From Fagopyrum homotropicum (Eukaryota; Streptophyta; Magnoliopsida; Caryophyllales; Polygonaceae): a stretch of 64,000 bases of DNA. The notes under the pieces were generated by a model. That model saw only the letters and a list, made by a program, of their open reading frames with translations, did not search any database and was not told the origin of the DNA. Of the stretch, positions 45,516 to 57,700 are shown piece by piece. A program made the position numbers and the translations under genes. The number at the start of each line of letters is the position of its first letter. The stretch's first letter is position 1. The stretch covers positions 5,344,501-5,408,500 of the forward strand of contig BSWB01000001.1 in NCBI GenBank assembly GCA_033239125.1, given 5' to 3'.

Positions 45516-45783
45516 ACCCCGTTTGGTTGTACCTCCGGAAACGAAAACGGAATGGAAACGAATTTAGTCTCATATGTGTAACGAAAACGGAATGGAAACG
45601 AATTTAGTCTCATATGTGTATCATGCAAAATGCACTTAGTTCCCTCCATTTTGTTTCCCTATAGGGTATCAAAAGTAATCAAGTTCTACTACAATTACCT
45701 CAAGGATTCCAAAAAATTTCATGAGCAAGGATATATATGGATTAGATTCGTTTCCGTTTCCGAAGTTACAACCAAACGAGCGA
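45516..45783. mobile_element. Tourist-like MITE
   Basis: A 268-bp element with inverted ends CCGTTTGGTTGTA and TACAACCAAACGAGCG, flanked by TTA (45513-45515 and 45784-45786). A ~40-bp internal unit (ACGAAAACGGAATGGAAACG and on to CATATGTGTA) is tandemly duplicated. It shares internal sequence with the degenerate copy in the RRC1 intron at about 15805-16004. Confidence 0.7.
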
Positions 45784-45975
45784 TTAATGGTTTATTCAAT
45801 TCACATTTACCTAGAAAGTATGAATTTAGCAAAATAGGATTCAAGCTTATTTTATTCAGTAAAAGATGATGAGAATATATACATGAGAGACACAAAGGAA
45901 ATTAGGGTTAAAAACTAATCCTAGAATCTCTCTAACTCTCAACAATAGTTAAATAAATATTACGTAGAATCTCAA

Positions 45976-47580
45976 TTAACTGCATACATATATTGTTTAC
46001 AGTCCCCCTCAATTGAAGCCATCTTTGGTGAGTTGTAACTTGCAAAGAATAAGTTGAAACCGTGTTCGAAGAAGAGGTTTCATGAGAATGTCTGCTAGTT
46101 GATCATTTGTTTGAATAAAATTGTCTCGTAGTTGTCCCTTTTGAACCTGTTCACGGATGAAACGATAGGCAAGTGTTATGTGCTTCATGCGCGAGTGAAA
46201 CACTGGATTCGCACTTAAACTTGTAGCACTGAGGTTGTCGCAGTAAATAACTGGTGGTAGGCTAGTTGGCTGCTTGAGGTCTCGTAGTAACTGTGTCACC
46301 CAAAGAATCTCCGAGGACGTATATGCTACTGCTTTATACTCAACTTTTGTAGAGGGTACGGAAGTTGTCAACTCAGGTTGTGATTTCATGTGCAGATAAG
46401 GCATTTTGTGTTCCACAAATCTAACATGGCGTGATGTATATACTCTTTTGGATTTTTGGATCCATGCATTGATAACCACTTTGGGAGGAGGAGTATCCTA
46501 TGAAAACACATGGAAAGGATTCTGATTGAAGTTTGTGATCATGGTATGACATTAACCATGGAAAACACAAGATCCAATTTTGCTCACCCCTAAAAAATCG
46601 GGGGTGATATCACCCACCAATAAAAAACAACTATCCACATTTTAGAGTGTTTTTTAATTACCTTATTATCTTTATTTTAATTTAAGTTAACTCAAACCCA
46701 TAAGGATAGTTGTTTTTTTATTGGTGGGTGATATCAGCCCCCATAAATGGGGGTGAGCAAAATTGAATCCGAAAACACAAACACTCGGAAACTTTTCAAC
46801 TTTGAGTAGTTAGGTTGGTTGTTGGTTAGAGTGAAGTATGGAGAGTTATATCGAAGTGATGGAGATGGTAGACGATTGATAAGATACGTGTTCATGATCA
46901 TAGCAAGCGGCTAGTGATCAAGGGGTAAGCCCGAGTGTGTAAGCAAAGATAGACATGTTTCAACCACATGTCGATATTTTCTTTCAGATAAACCATTTTG
47001 TTTAGGAGTATGTGGAGGGGAGGGGAGGTGAGTAATACCATTGTCACCAAGAAAATGTCGAAGTCCATTGTGTGAATAAAATACTTTGATTTTGTGCTTG
47101 AAAAAGTTTTCATCTAGGGACTTAAATTTGATGAAAATTGCTTTAGTTTCAGAATTTTATTTCACGGGGTAAAGTCAAGTGTACCTAGTAAAATGATCTA
47201 TGAAAATTACATAGAGCTTATAACCATTGATCTACATCACAGGAGAACTCCAAACATCGTTGTAAATAATTTCCAATTGTGAAGTAGAAACAATAGTTTA
47301 TGATACTCTGTTTAAATTACAAGATGTACAATCTTTTTGGTGATAGATTGAACTCCCTAAATTAAATTGTTTATTCAAGAACTGAAAAACTTATATAGAC
47401 GGATGACCTATCTTATGGTGCATAAATGAAGGACCGACTTGAACAACAATTTTAACCAAAGAACTTGACTTAGACCAACATAAACGTCATAAATGCATGG
47501 ACATGTAAGAAGAGTTATGTTGGACTTGACTTAGGTCAAACATAAACGTCATCATTTAACTGCATACATATATTGTTTAC
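45976..47580 (-). mobile_element. Internally deleted copia remnant (IN fused to RNase H)
   Basis: On the minus strand an integrase piece (GDNGITHL, HTPKQNGLSERK, VVETCLSLL; 46898-47113) is followed, past a MITE, by IN C-terminal sequence YTSRHVRFVEHK. This runs directly into RNase H (KVEYKAVAYTSSEILWVTQLL, CDNLSATSLSANPVFHSRMKHI, NDQLADILMKPL; end 46009). The whole reverse transcriptase is missing. A perfect 25-bp direct repeat, 45976-46000 and 47556-47580, brackets the remnant and may be the last trace of its LTRs. Other stretches up to 47460 look like worn integrase. Confidence 0.8.
46571..46770. mobile_element. Fold-back MITE (Mutator-like) inside copia remnant
   Basis: A 200-bp element whose arms of about 65 bp pair with each other (GATCCAATTTTGCTCACCCC at the left; GGGGTGAGCAAAATTGAATCC reversed at the right; inner arms hold ATCACCCACCAATAAAAAA). 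The flanks are a perfect 10-bp duplication GAAAACACAA (46561-46570, 46771-46780). Long arms and a 9-10 bp target duplication fit a MULE-type MITE. Confidence 0.85.
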
Positions 47581-47780
47581 CGATGCAACTTGCAAGGATT
47601 TGAAAATTAGGGGTATTTGTGCAAACTTTTAATATACGTATGTTTTAAGGGGGTGGTTTTTTGCAAATAAGTGAAAATAAGTAGTTTTATGCATTTTCCT
47701 CTCCCGACGGGACTTCTGAGCCGGAGGTAGTAAAGGTCGGAGCTTTATGTTGGGATAGGTTTCGACTCTGGTGTAGTACG

Positions 47781-50480
47781 GTGACAATGAACTTCTCAGA
47801 AGAGTGGAAGCTTTTATGGCCAACCTCCAACACATACACGGCACCACCGCTTCTCCCACGCGCCGATGTTTCTTCTAGCGTAGGCCCTCTGTTGTTCCAC
47901 CCCCTTCCGACCACCATAACCCCTCTTCTCTCCTCCCAATCTGTCTCCCCTCCCACTCTCCCTCCTCCTCCCAACCTCTCTTTCCCAAGATTCATTGAAA
48001 CCACCTCCTCGGCTCTCCCCACCACCTCCACCTCCATCCCAACCGAATTCTCTCCGGCTGAATCCCCCGTCTCCTCCTTTTCTGGCAACCGCCTTGAGTC
48101 CATCCCCTGCCCCGACGGCCGCTCTACGCTTGCTTTCTTCCCCACCGGCGATAACCTTGATCGCGTCGGATTTGTACTCTTATCGGTAAGAGACTCTCAA
48201 TTGTGTGTTGACGGTGATGTGTTTCTCTCGTCAAATAGCTTTGGTCACAAGATTCTTCAATTGGCCGCCCGTGAAGCGGTGGATACTGACGGTGATGAAT
48301 GTTTAGGGTTTTTGGTGGCTTCTACTATGCATTCTGTTCATTGGTTTAGGGTTATGCTATCAGCGTGTGGTAAGAACTTGAAGAAGCCTGTTTTGGTTTC
48401 TATACATAGTAGGTTATTCAAGAGCTCTTCTGTTGTGCATGTTTGTTGGAGTCCACATCTACCAAACGAGAGTCTGGTGCTTTTAGAAAGTGGCAATTTG
48501 TTATTGTTTGATGAAGATGATTCTAGTTTAACTATATCTTTTGATAGATATAAAGGAAAGAGGTTGCCAGTGTCATGGGATGGACACGATAAATGGACCA
48601 AGGGTGGATGGTTAAGCTGTCAATTCACTTGGAGTCCTAGGATTGTGGTTGTGGCAAATTCTGACGCTGTCTTCCTTGTTGACTTTAGGTCTAGTAAGTG
48701 TTCTGTCAGATGTTTGATGAAGGTTGAATTACTGGGTGTGACTGATGCTGTTGAAACTGACAGGTTTTCGGCCTTCTCTAAGGCTGGATCGGGTGGATTC
48801 TACTATCTTGTTGCTTCACAATGCTGGTTAGTACTTCTGGATATTCGAGTACCATGCAAGCCTGTGTTGCAGTGGTTGCACAATCATCATTACCCACATT
48901 ACTTGAGTGTCCACCCCTTATCAGCTCTCCGAGGAAACTTAGGCATTGATGAATTTAATCGGGCATCTGAAAATGGTAATGCCGCTATTTTGGGGTCTTT
49001 TTGGACTGGTGAATTTAGCCTCTTCTGTTATGGACCTTCTCTTGCATCTCTAAAGCAGCATGTCTCTTTTAATAAGTCTATTAGAGTTTCCAATCCCTTT
49101 TATGCATGGGATCTCCCTTCAGACCTGTCATTGTCTGGCCTGGATTGTCCTTGTAGTAGTTGTCTTCTTAAAGAAGACCTTGCAAAAGATGATCTTCCTG
49201 AATGGATTGATTGGCAACAGAAAAAGCAGTTGGCTCTTGGTTTTTTTATTCTTCATAAAGATGTTTCTTCTTTAATGTTTGAGGGAGATGATGATGCTGG
49301 GTTTGTGCTCATTAGGTTGATGTCTTCTGGGAATCTTGAATCACAGAGATACAGGGCTTGCTCGGATTTTCCAAATAAAGTAGAAACTGCTCATGTAGAA
49401 TCACCATTCGATGCCAAAGATTTTCATCTTTGTTCTATGGATGACGACGACGAGTATAAATTTCCAAGGATGTTTAAGTATGTCGGACTTGAGTATCTCT
49501 ATGCATATATGAATGGCTCTCTAACCAAAAATCTCTTTTCGAAATTCAAAAGATTATCTGCAGATGTTGACAGAACAAAGCGTTCTGCAGCTCCTTCCCA
49601 TGAATCTATGCCTAAGAAGTTAAAGATGTGTGGTTTGAATGGATCAACATCTTCTTTTTCAGTTTTTGATGCTATCATGGATACTAGCATGCCATCAAGT
49701 GTTTATGAGGTTGCCTGTAGAAGGATGTGGGATAGGTTACCTATCGGTATTCTGGAGATGGCTTTTTCTAGTTATGAAGAATGTTTTGGTGTTCTTGTTG
49801 ATAGCAAGAAGGCATACTTGGATTTCCCAGCTGTTCCGAATCAAACCCAATTGCCTCCTTTCAATTTAAGGAAACCTTCTGATCGTAGCAACAGGTGGTC
49901 AAAAAGGGTACAACCTGGAAATGATTTTGTTGGGCCAGTTATTCCTCTTTCTGTATCACTTACACTAAAGGAGATTTGCGAAAATGGTCGTTCCAATGTG
50001 GAAAAGGTGAACCAGTTCTCACCTGACACAGAAGTGGCGCGAGAGTCCCAGCAGGTTCTCCGTGCCTCAAGAGAAATGTGTGTTTCCCCTTCTAACATTG
50101 ATGTTGCTGGTGACTACTCGGTATCTCTTGTCAATGACAGTGAAGAAACTTGGGATGCTTCTAGGGAGAAAAATGTGTTTTCATACAAGCCAGCTGCATT
50201 CTCATATGCCTTGCCGGAGGACCAAAAAGTTTTGGGTCTTCATGATTGCACAACAATGATTTCCAAGCTGTCTGATAACAAACAGGGGATTCATAAAGTT
50301 ACTGATGGCTCAAAGTTCTTTGATGATCTGTGTCCAGTTGATCTAAAGTTTGACGATTCGAGTGAGTTGATTGTTGGACCTAAGGAATTGCAGTCATATT
50401 CTATTTTGAAGGAGCAATTCAAAAAGTGGCAGCATAACTATAAACCATATAGTGATTTCGGCGCACAGTTCAAGAGCTAA
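47781..50480 (+). CDS. TAF1C-like RNA polymerase I initiation factor
   Basis: A single-exon ORF of 899 aa, close to the length I recall for plant proteins annotated as TAF1C/RRN6-like (about 870-950). In animals TAF1C belongs to SL1, which recruits RNA polymerase I to rDNA in the nucleolus. Supporting sequence is the N-terminal FSEEWKLLWP, the Pro/Ser-rich segment at about 20-110, a probable beta-propeller region at about 110-420 (VHVCWSPHLPNESLVLLESG, FTWSPRIVVVANSDAVFLVDFR), LPEWIDWQQ near 470 and the C-terminal KWQHNYKPYSDFGAQ. Start may be the second Met (47787), giving MNFSEEWK as in relatives. The family call is from memory and moderate. The same-strand sequence just downstream holds fragments of other genes. 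Confidence 0.7.
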   Translation: MTMNFSEEWKLLWPTSNTYTAPPLLPRADVSSSVGPLLFHPLPTTITPLLSSQSVSPPTLPPPPNLSFPRFIETTSSALPTTSTSIPTEFSPAESPVSSFSGNRLESIPCPDGRSTLAFFPTGDNLDRVGFVLLSVRDSQLCVDGDVFLSSNSFGHKILQLAAREAVDTDGDECLGFLVASTMHSVHWFRVMLSACGKNLKKPVLVSIHSRLFKSSSVVHVCWSPHLPNESLVLLESGNLLLFDEDDSSLTISFDRYKGKRLPVSWDGHDKWTKGGWLSCQFTWSPRIVVVANSDAVFLVDFRSSKCSVRCLMKVELLGVTDAVETDRFSAFSKAGSGGFYYLVASQCWLVLLDIRVPCKPVLQWLHNHHYPHYLSVHPLSALRGNLGIDEFNRASENGNAAILGSFWTGEFSLFCYGPSLASLKQHVSFNKSIRVSNPFYAWDLPSDLSLSGLDCPCSSCLLKEDLAKDDLPEWIDWQQKKQLALGFFILHKDVSSLMFEGDDDAGFVLIRLMSSGNLESQRYRACSDFPNKVETAHVESPFDAKDFHLCSMDDDDEYKFPRMFKYVGLEYLYAYMNGSLTKNLFSKFKRLSADVDRTKRSAAPSHESMPKKLKMCGLNGSTSSFSVFDAIMDTSMPSSVYEVACRRMWDRLPIGILEMAFSSYEECFGVLVDSKKAYLDFPAVPNQTQLPPFNLRKPSDRSNRWSKRVQPGNDFVGPVIPLSVSLTLKEICENGRSNVEKVNQFSPDTEVARESQQVLRASREMCVSPSNIDVAGDYSVSLVNDSEETWDASREKNVFSYKPAAFSYALPEDQKVLGLHDCTTMISKLSDNKQGIHKVTDGSKFFDDLCPVDLKFDDSSELIVGPKELQSYSILKEQFKKWQHNYKPYSDFGAQFKS

Positions 50481-51498
50481 TATGTAAGCAACCTTTAATG
50501 CATCACTAATTTTAGAGTTAACTTTATTGTCTTTAATGTTGATGATTTGCAGGTGGATCCTCTTACACACCAAGTGAAGATTTGTGATTTTGGTAGTGCG
50601 AAAGTCCTTGTAAGCCTACCCTTAATCCCTTATCCACATTTTAGTTTGCATCTATTAATGTTGTTAGGGCTTTTATGTTAAACTGGAAAACTATGCGTTG
50701 TTATTTTTGTTGTTGGTCAGTGATTATTTATCCCTTGTTTTCTTGTTCAGGAAGCTAGTGTTTAAATTGTAGAATTCTTGGGGAAACCAGTTGATTGTTC
50801 TGATTTTAAATGGAAGATCTGTCTGCTATGATTATATCTGTTGTATGTTCAAATCTGTAAGCATTTGTGGATTTTTCTTGCTCTAGCTCCTGGTAGTAGG
50901 GACAGAATCGAATTCAGGATTGTGTAAGTTTATAACATGAGGGTAATTTTGGAATGACAGTTTGCATGTGCAGCTTAAAATTTTGGGATTTTGATTTGAT
51001 GTGCAATATCAGGTAAATTTGATGATCTGGAGGTGATAGAATCAATGAAGCTGATCTATATTATATGAGAGTTTGCATGTATTACATGGATGTGAATGTG
51101 CAATTTAGGTTCCTGTCTTACTTTGTAATGGGAGTTTTTTTAATTATAGGCAGTAGGCACCGGCAAGCTGATTGGTACCTACATTTTGTTTGGCTACAAA
51201 AATGGATCTTTCAGGACCAAACAGTGTATTTCACCACTCAGTAATGCCCTTGAATAGCAACAAGATACAATGTACACATTTTGGTCTTTTGGATGTTTTT
51301 GTTGGGGATCGCTATAGATTCAGTGCTGTTTTTTTCTATAGTTTATTTGATGTTGTTTGCTTTGTTTGAACTTGTTCCCAAATTGTGGTAATGTTGAAGT
51401 CATTAAGACAAAAAGTGCATTGATATATTAGGTTTAGCTGTACAACTTACTGAGTTTATCTTTTTGATGTTTTTCCAGTAGTCATATTGTTTATACAG
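50481..51498. other. TAF1C-like 3' flank holding a foreign exon
   Basis: Apart from the kinase exon at 50553-50609 this is unannotated plus-strand sequence. A donor-like TATGTAAGC follows the TAF1C stop at once, so transcripts could splice through a 3' UTR intron into the kinase-derived exon. That is inference. Confidence 0.4.
50553..50609 (+). pseudogene. Lone GSK3/shaggy-like kinase exon
   Basis: A 57-bp exon with both splice sites intact (TTTGCAG before, GTAAGCC after) reads VDPLTHQVKICDFGSAKVL. This is the DFG-containing segment of plant GSK3/shaggy-like kinases, which have the same exon borders. No other kinase exon is seen on either side. It is a displaced fragment between the TAF1C-like gene and the SRP72 pseudogene. 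Confidence 0.85.
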
Positions 51499-53701
51499 GC
51501 AAAACAAGTTAGATGAAGCTTTAGAATCCTTGAAAAGCCAAGAGAAGAATGATGAAAATATGCTGCTACAGTCCCAAATACTTTACCGTCTGGGAAAAAT
51601 GGATGACAGTGTGGAAATTTATCAAGCACTTCAAAAATCAAAGATTGAATCCTTAGAGATCAACTTAATTGGTGGTTTGGTGTCTGCTGGGAAATCTTCA
51701 GGAGGCAAAAAGTTTTGGATGCACTTAGGATTAAAGCAACTAGTAGCTTTGAGTTGGCTTACAACACAGCTTGCTCTTTGATTGACAACAATAAGTACAA
51801 AGATGCTGAACATATGTTACTCTCAGCTCGAAGGTGATTTACAAATTTACTTGCTCTTTGATTAACAATAGTATACTTACTAAGACATGCTGAACATATG
51901 GTATGATTTTCTGCATTTAGTTGTTGGTAAGCTATCAAAGAGTCTAGTAAGAATGTATTCCATCACGGGCAAAAAGGCCTGCCATAATTATCATATTTGG
52001 TGGATTCTTCTTCCATCTCCCTGGTTTCTGATAGATGATTCGGTTATTGTGAAGTTTGACACGGGGTTTTAAATGGAACTAATCATTCTAAATGGAGTGT
52101 TGTTTTAATTTTACAAATCAATCGTTTGAAAATATCTCATTAGTATGATTTTCCTTTCTTCTAGAGTGGGTCAAGAAACACTCATGGAAGACAACTTGGC
52201 TGATGATGAGATAGAGATGGAATTGGCTCCAATAGCTGTGCAATTGGCTTATGTCCAACAGGTAAGTTTTCATATTCCATATTTACTATTAAATGCAATG
52301 GTCAGTGATGCTTAATGGTTTGTGATGTTTGTTTGAATTTTCTTCTTTACAGATCCTTGGGCAGACATCAGAAGCGATTGAGACTTATTTAGATATTGTG
52401 AAGCGTAATTTAGCTGATGATTCATCCCTTGCAGTTGCAATAAATAACCTCATTGCTCTGAGAGGACCTAAGGATGTCTCTGATAGCTTGAAGAAGCTTG
52501 ATCGGCTGGTAGAGAAGGTAGCTGCAGGTCAGTTCCAACTTGCACGTGGTATGGACTCAAAACTTTCAGCTAAACAGAGGGAGACAATTTATGCTAATCG
52601 GGTGCTACTCCTTCTCCACGCTAACAGAATAGAGCAGGTATGTTTTCATAAATGGTGATAGTTATTACCCAAAAAAGTTTTGTTTATCAAGTGAACAACA
52701 TGCAATGGTTTTCAGGCTCGGGAGCTTGGTAGTGTGTTGCAAGTCATGTTCCCTGAAAGTTTGACACCTGTGCTGCTTCAAGCTGCTGTCTTGGTCAGGG
52801 AAAACAAGGCTGGAAAAGCCGAAGAACTTTTGGGGCAATTAGCTGAGAAGCTACCCAAGAAATCTCGGCTATTGCTTCTTGCCAAGGCCCAAGTAGCTCC
52901 TGCTGCTGGCCACCCACAGATTGCTGCTGAATCATTATCCAGAATACCTGATATTCAACACATGCCTGCCACTGTTGCCACCACCGTTGCCCTCAAAGAG
53001 CAAAGAGCGGGCTGGAGATATTGAGGGTGCAAACCCTGTGTTTGATGCTGCAATTCAGTGGTGGTCTAATTCCATGACTGAAGAGAGCAAGCTTGGTATC
53101 ATAATGCAAGAGGCTGCTGCCTTCAAGGTCAAGTATGGGAAAGAAAAGGAGGCTTTTAAGCTGTACGAGGATTTAGTAAAATCTTGAAAGAGTGTTGATA
53201 TATTGGTGGGATTGGTGAAGACAGCTGCTCATGTGGGTGTTACCAAGGCAGAAACATACAAAAAACAGCTGGAGTCACTTCCTGGTTTGAACAAAATTGA
53301 TGTTGATAAGCTGGAGCAAGAGGGGACATCTGGTGCGAAGGTTGGTCAAAACGTGGGTCGTGGGAAGGATGTTGAAGCTAATGAAGAGAACAAGCCTAAA
53401 GATAAAACAAAGCCAAGATATCCAAAGGGATTTGACCTTGCAAACCCGGGACATAAACCAGACCCAGAGGGAGAGGTCGACTTACAGACCTAAGAGAAAG
53501 GATAAGAGATCAGTGAGAGGTTCCAAGGGTGCAGTTGTGAGGGAAAAGCATGATGCAAATGCTGCTGATACTTCTTCACGTGCCAATACTTCTGAAGCTA
53601 GTACTTCAACGTCCAAATCGAATGTCACAAGTAGCTTAAAAGGACCCTCACAAGGTGCAGCTGCATCAAAGTCTTCGAAAAAGAAGTCAAGGAGGAAATA
53701 A
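51499..53701 (+). pseudogene. SRP72 pseudogene, 5'-truncated, introns retained
   Basis: SRP72 is a TPR-containing protein of the signal recognition particle. Exons readable here are 51499-51833, 52165-52261, 52353-52637 and 52716-53701, with GT-AG sites kept, so this is a DNA-level copy and not a retrocopy. Typical sequence includes NKLDEALESL, LADDEIEMELAPIAVQLAYVQQ, AKQRETIYANRVLLLLHAN and the Lys/Ser-rich tail ending KSSKKKSRRK. Breaks include a frame shift near 51700, another near 53010, an in-frame TGA at 53185-53187 (after LVKS) and a frame shift near 53480. The N-terminal ~100 codons or more are absent. A ~80-bp local duplication lies at about 51769-51900. Assembly error could explain one indel but not all. 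Confidence 0.88.
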
Positions 53702-54720
53702 TCCATAAATTCAAAAATTCATCCTTGAAATAGGTTTGGTTTATTTTTTCAATTCCAGTACTTGCTCCTCATTTGGGGACGTTGCAACTAGTCTCTGTTG
53801 ATTTCTTCTAGCTTTCTAGACCGAGTTGGGTTTTTGAAGATCTTGTATGCTTCAAATATCCAGTGTGACCTTTGTGTACTGCTAACTGGATGGTTACATC
53901 TACATGATATTTGTTATTTAAAGGTTGCTTTTTATGAATGGATATAATATCTTGTCTGGAGAAGCCTTGATAATGCAGCAATGTTTGTTATAAATATTTG
54001 GCTTCGTGTCTGTTGTCAGTTTTTTCAGGCGTTTCTTCATCCAACGAGCACGTTATGTGGAACACTAAATGCTGAAAGGGGATTTGCATCTTATTTTGCA
54101 ATGATGAGTAAGAGAATTTACAAGGACTTATCATATGTATTGCAAAATCATTGATAAATCAGAAGCATTTGGTTAAATTTGTCAGATCAATAAGGTTAAA
54201 GCTATTTCGTGAAATAAAAAATAGAAGATTGGTCTGGTAAATCTTTGGAATTCAGTTGTTGTTCTATAGCTATACTTCACCAGATAGAAGCCTTCCTTTG
54301 GACTCTAAGCTTCTCAGGACTGCTACTAGAGATACTACTGATACTACTTGACAACATCGACATGTCAAAATAACATCTTCGTTGTGCAGTCACAAATACA
54401 CAAATAAATGTACAAGTCAAAGTCATTAGGATTACTTGTAAAATAACAAATGCTATAGAGAATTAAGTTACAAAGCCCGCAGTTACAACCGGTCTTACTT
54501 CCATTTCGCATCACATGCGGTTACAAAAAAAGTCATTCTGGTAGATGATGCGAGCTTTCCGAGGCATGCAGAGAAGCAGGCAGCCTATCCATCCCATCGG
54601 AGCAGATATACTTCCAAGTCAACAAGTGAGAGCTCTTGTGGATCTTGCTATTACGGTAACGAAATCTTGTTCTTTGCCTCAGAAATTGTATAGTTCAAAT
54701 GTAATTAAAGCTGACTCAAT
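53702..54720. other. Intergenic region between SRP72 pseudogene and WDR53-like gene
   Basis: Probably holds both 3' flanks, since the two units converge. I recognise no gene; plus-strand ORFs over 54545-54856 are shadows of WDR53 exon 11. Confidence 0.5.
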
Positions 54721-57700
54721 TCAGGATATAGTGTACAGCTTGACTACTTTAGATGTGTCACAGACAACAAGGTTTTCTGAATCGGTTGGAACGGTGCAGA
54801 ACCAGTTTACCTGCCAAATAACACATGAAGCTCACAATAAGCACGTGAAAAAGTGACCGAGTTCTGGAGCATTTACCAAAAAAAAACAATGTACAGCATG
54901 AGATTGTTAGATATCGGCAAATTGACTTTCTTGACATCTAGCAGAGATCAAGCACAATAAACTCACTTTCTTTGGCAAATTGATGTTGGACGGCATGACT
55001 CTATCCTCAGATGTCTGAGCATCATCAAAGTATTTTGACCAATCCCACACTTTCACTGTTTTATCATTTCCCCCTGAGATGATGAGCTTCCCTCTATCCC
55101 CAAATGATGAAAATGTCCTGGAAAAGTTTCATGAAACAAAGCATATAATGTCAGTTGGACATACAATTTGCCATTGGCCGTCACATTATATCATGCCGCT
55201 CTAAAACCTCTCTTTTCTAGATTCTATTCAATTTCAAAAAAATGAGGTTAAGTCTCTTGTAATTTTAATCTGTAAAGTTCAGTAATATGTGGTTGCGGTA
55301 TCAGAACATGATTATACTGAAAGACAGTAACCTACACGCAAGATGCAGCAGCAGTATGGCCTCCCATGGAGTAATCTAAGTGCAGCCTGTGTTGTCTGCT
55401 GCTTGGATCTGCAGAAGGTGAACCTTCATTTGATTTTATCTGTGATCCTTTCTGAGACTTATGACCAATCTTTTTCTTAAGTGAAGCAAGTTCCAACTCA
55501 AGATTAATCACACTTACAACACCATCTCCCCTGGCAACTGTACATATCTTGCCCACTTTTTCACAGATGTCCATTTCGGGAACTGCTAGAGCATGAACAA
55601 ATGCAGGGTTACAAGACTGAGCTCCACCCTGCTGATTTCCATCTCCAATGCCTGTGAACAAAATCGAGTTGGTCAGGTTGCACTGAAAATTCTGAGCTGC
55701 GTATATAATATATGTATACACGTAGCATGTTTTTAATACCGAGTAGCTTATGTTTTGTTTAGGTAACTGCTCAATCACAATGGCTTTGGAATAAACCACA
55801 TGTCAAATCAACCCCTACTAAGTTACATCCTTTCAAGTCTTTGCACGCCAACTTTCAAAGAGAACAGAAATGGCTATTCTCACAACCGATTTCTTTATGT
55901 CTCAGAACTCATGCTTGGTTATAACAAAATAAGGTCAGGAGTTGCTTACCAAAATCAATAGTATGAAAGGGACGTGATTTGGAGAAGTCCCATAGTATAA
56001 GCTTTGAATCCAAACCACCAGTTACAACTGCAGCAAGCATCACAAATGTCAATAATAGGTTACATATAGATTTGGAGTGTAGATACTTGAGCCAAAAGTC
56101 CCAAAACCATATGACCAAGAAAATACTAGTATCATTCTCACATAAAGGAAAATCACTTTATGTTAATCTCCATCATAAATGAAAACCTGCTGGGTTTTCT
56201 CTTTCATCAATTAGTGAGAGTTTTTCAGAAGATAGAAAAGCATTGATCAATAAATTACTGACTTGTTCTATAACTAAATGAAACTGCGATTGCCAGAAGG
56301 GCAAGATGTGCCCTTACGAGCAATCTGATACACCGTGAAGTTGCCAGCAGGAAGAGCTGGTATGCCAAAAGCAGTGACAAAGGAGATAAACTACTCAACA
56401 AATAGCTCAAACACACCTTCCCAAGGTTTCCAAGGAAGAAATTGCACACTGCTGCATATCTACGTTACAGAGTTAAGTTGCATAAACTTTGAAAAGCAAA
56501 TTCTACGGAAATGCTATAAATTCCAAGGTCTGAATAAAAAAAGGATCATTAATGGAATTATCAGTTATAGAATGACATAGCATCTAAATTCTAAAATTGA
56601 CCCGGTAGCTGACTAATTTTATACCATCGTAGAATATATCATACATGTATAATGTGTTGACGATTAAGTAATGAAGAACCAGAAGTGATTTTGTTGCCTA
56701 GCCAAAATAAAACAGATATTTCATCGGAATATATTGCATACATGAGGCATGTAAATTCTTGGAGAAGACATACAGAAACATGTTGAGGCCCAAGATATAA
56801 TAATGGAAGGATACTGTACTATGGCCAGCTCTCAAAGTTTTGAACATGCACTTTTGTCCAATGTCAATCATCTGTCACATATATCATTTTTAGAAGCTAA
56901 ACCACAAAGTCAACATCAGTATGACACATAAGTCTGACCAACAGGGCCAAGAGCCAACTAGAAAAATATGGCATGAAATTGAGAAATTAAAAGATGCAGT
57001 TTTTACATATATGCTTAAAAATCTCAGTTTGAAGACAAAGTAGTAACATCTATTAAATCTATTCATCTTTGTTTTTTCTTTATGAAAGGGAAAGCGGCTT
57101 AGGCAGGATCAGTGGATCACCAACAAGACGTAGTCCAGTCTAGAGCATCTTTATGGAGGAGAACGTTAAGTTCGAGCTATTCATGCATGTGCAAACCAGG
57201 TTATTTATTAAAGTTCCCAATTTGACATGTGAAACTATTGATTCAGTTTAATGTGAATACTATGCTTATGTGCCGCCATTACATATCTCAATTTGAACAT
57301 TTGCTGGCAAAAAGATAGAATGAACTTGGATGGGCAAAACATAGTGCAGAACTTGAGATAATAAGCAAGTGGACAGCATGCAAGTGATATTAAAGTTTAA
57401 ACCCCAAAATGAAGAAGATGAATCAATTAATCAAACTGCATTTGATTTCAATGCAAACATGCTTACAAAACCATAGAAGTAAGTAACATATACCTTTACA
57501 TCACCACTATCATCTGCTGCAGCAAGGAATGCTGACTTAGAGTTGCATGATATCTATGCATTAAAACAAAAACAGTTTGTAAGACCACTATAACCTAATG
57601 CAACAGCACAACCTTGTAAAATAAAAAGGGATCCAGTTATTGATTAAAATACCACTAGAATTAAAGAACTAATACTCACATTTACTGTCCGTAATTCTAA

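Noticed and set aside
47687..48145. Minus-strand ORF of 152 codons rich in Gly and Glu
   Set aside because: Shadow of the Pro/Ser-rich N-terminus of the TAF1C-like gene, with no independent support.
51499..53701. Working SRP72 gene with sequencing errors
   Set aside because: Missing N-terminal exons, at least three frame shifts and an in-frame TGA together make a pseudogene far likelier.
54545..54856. Plus-strand ORF of 103 codons
   Set aside because: Overlaps WDR53 exon 11 in antisense; the minus-strand reading has correct splice sites and family sequence.
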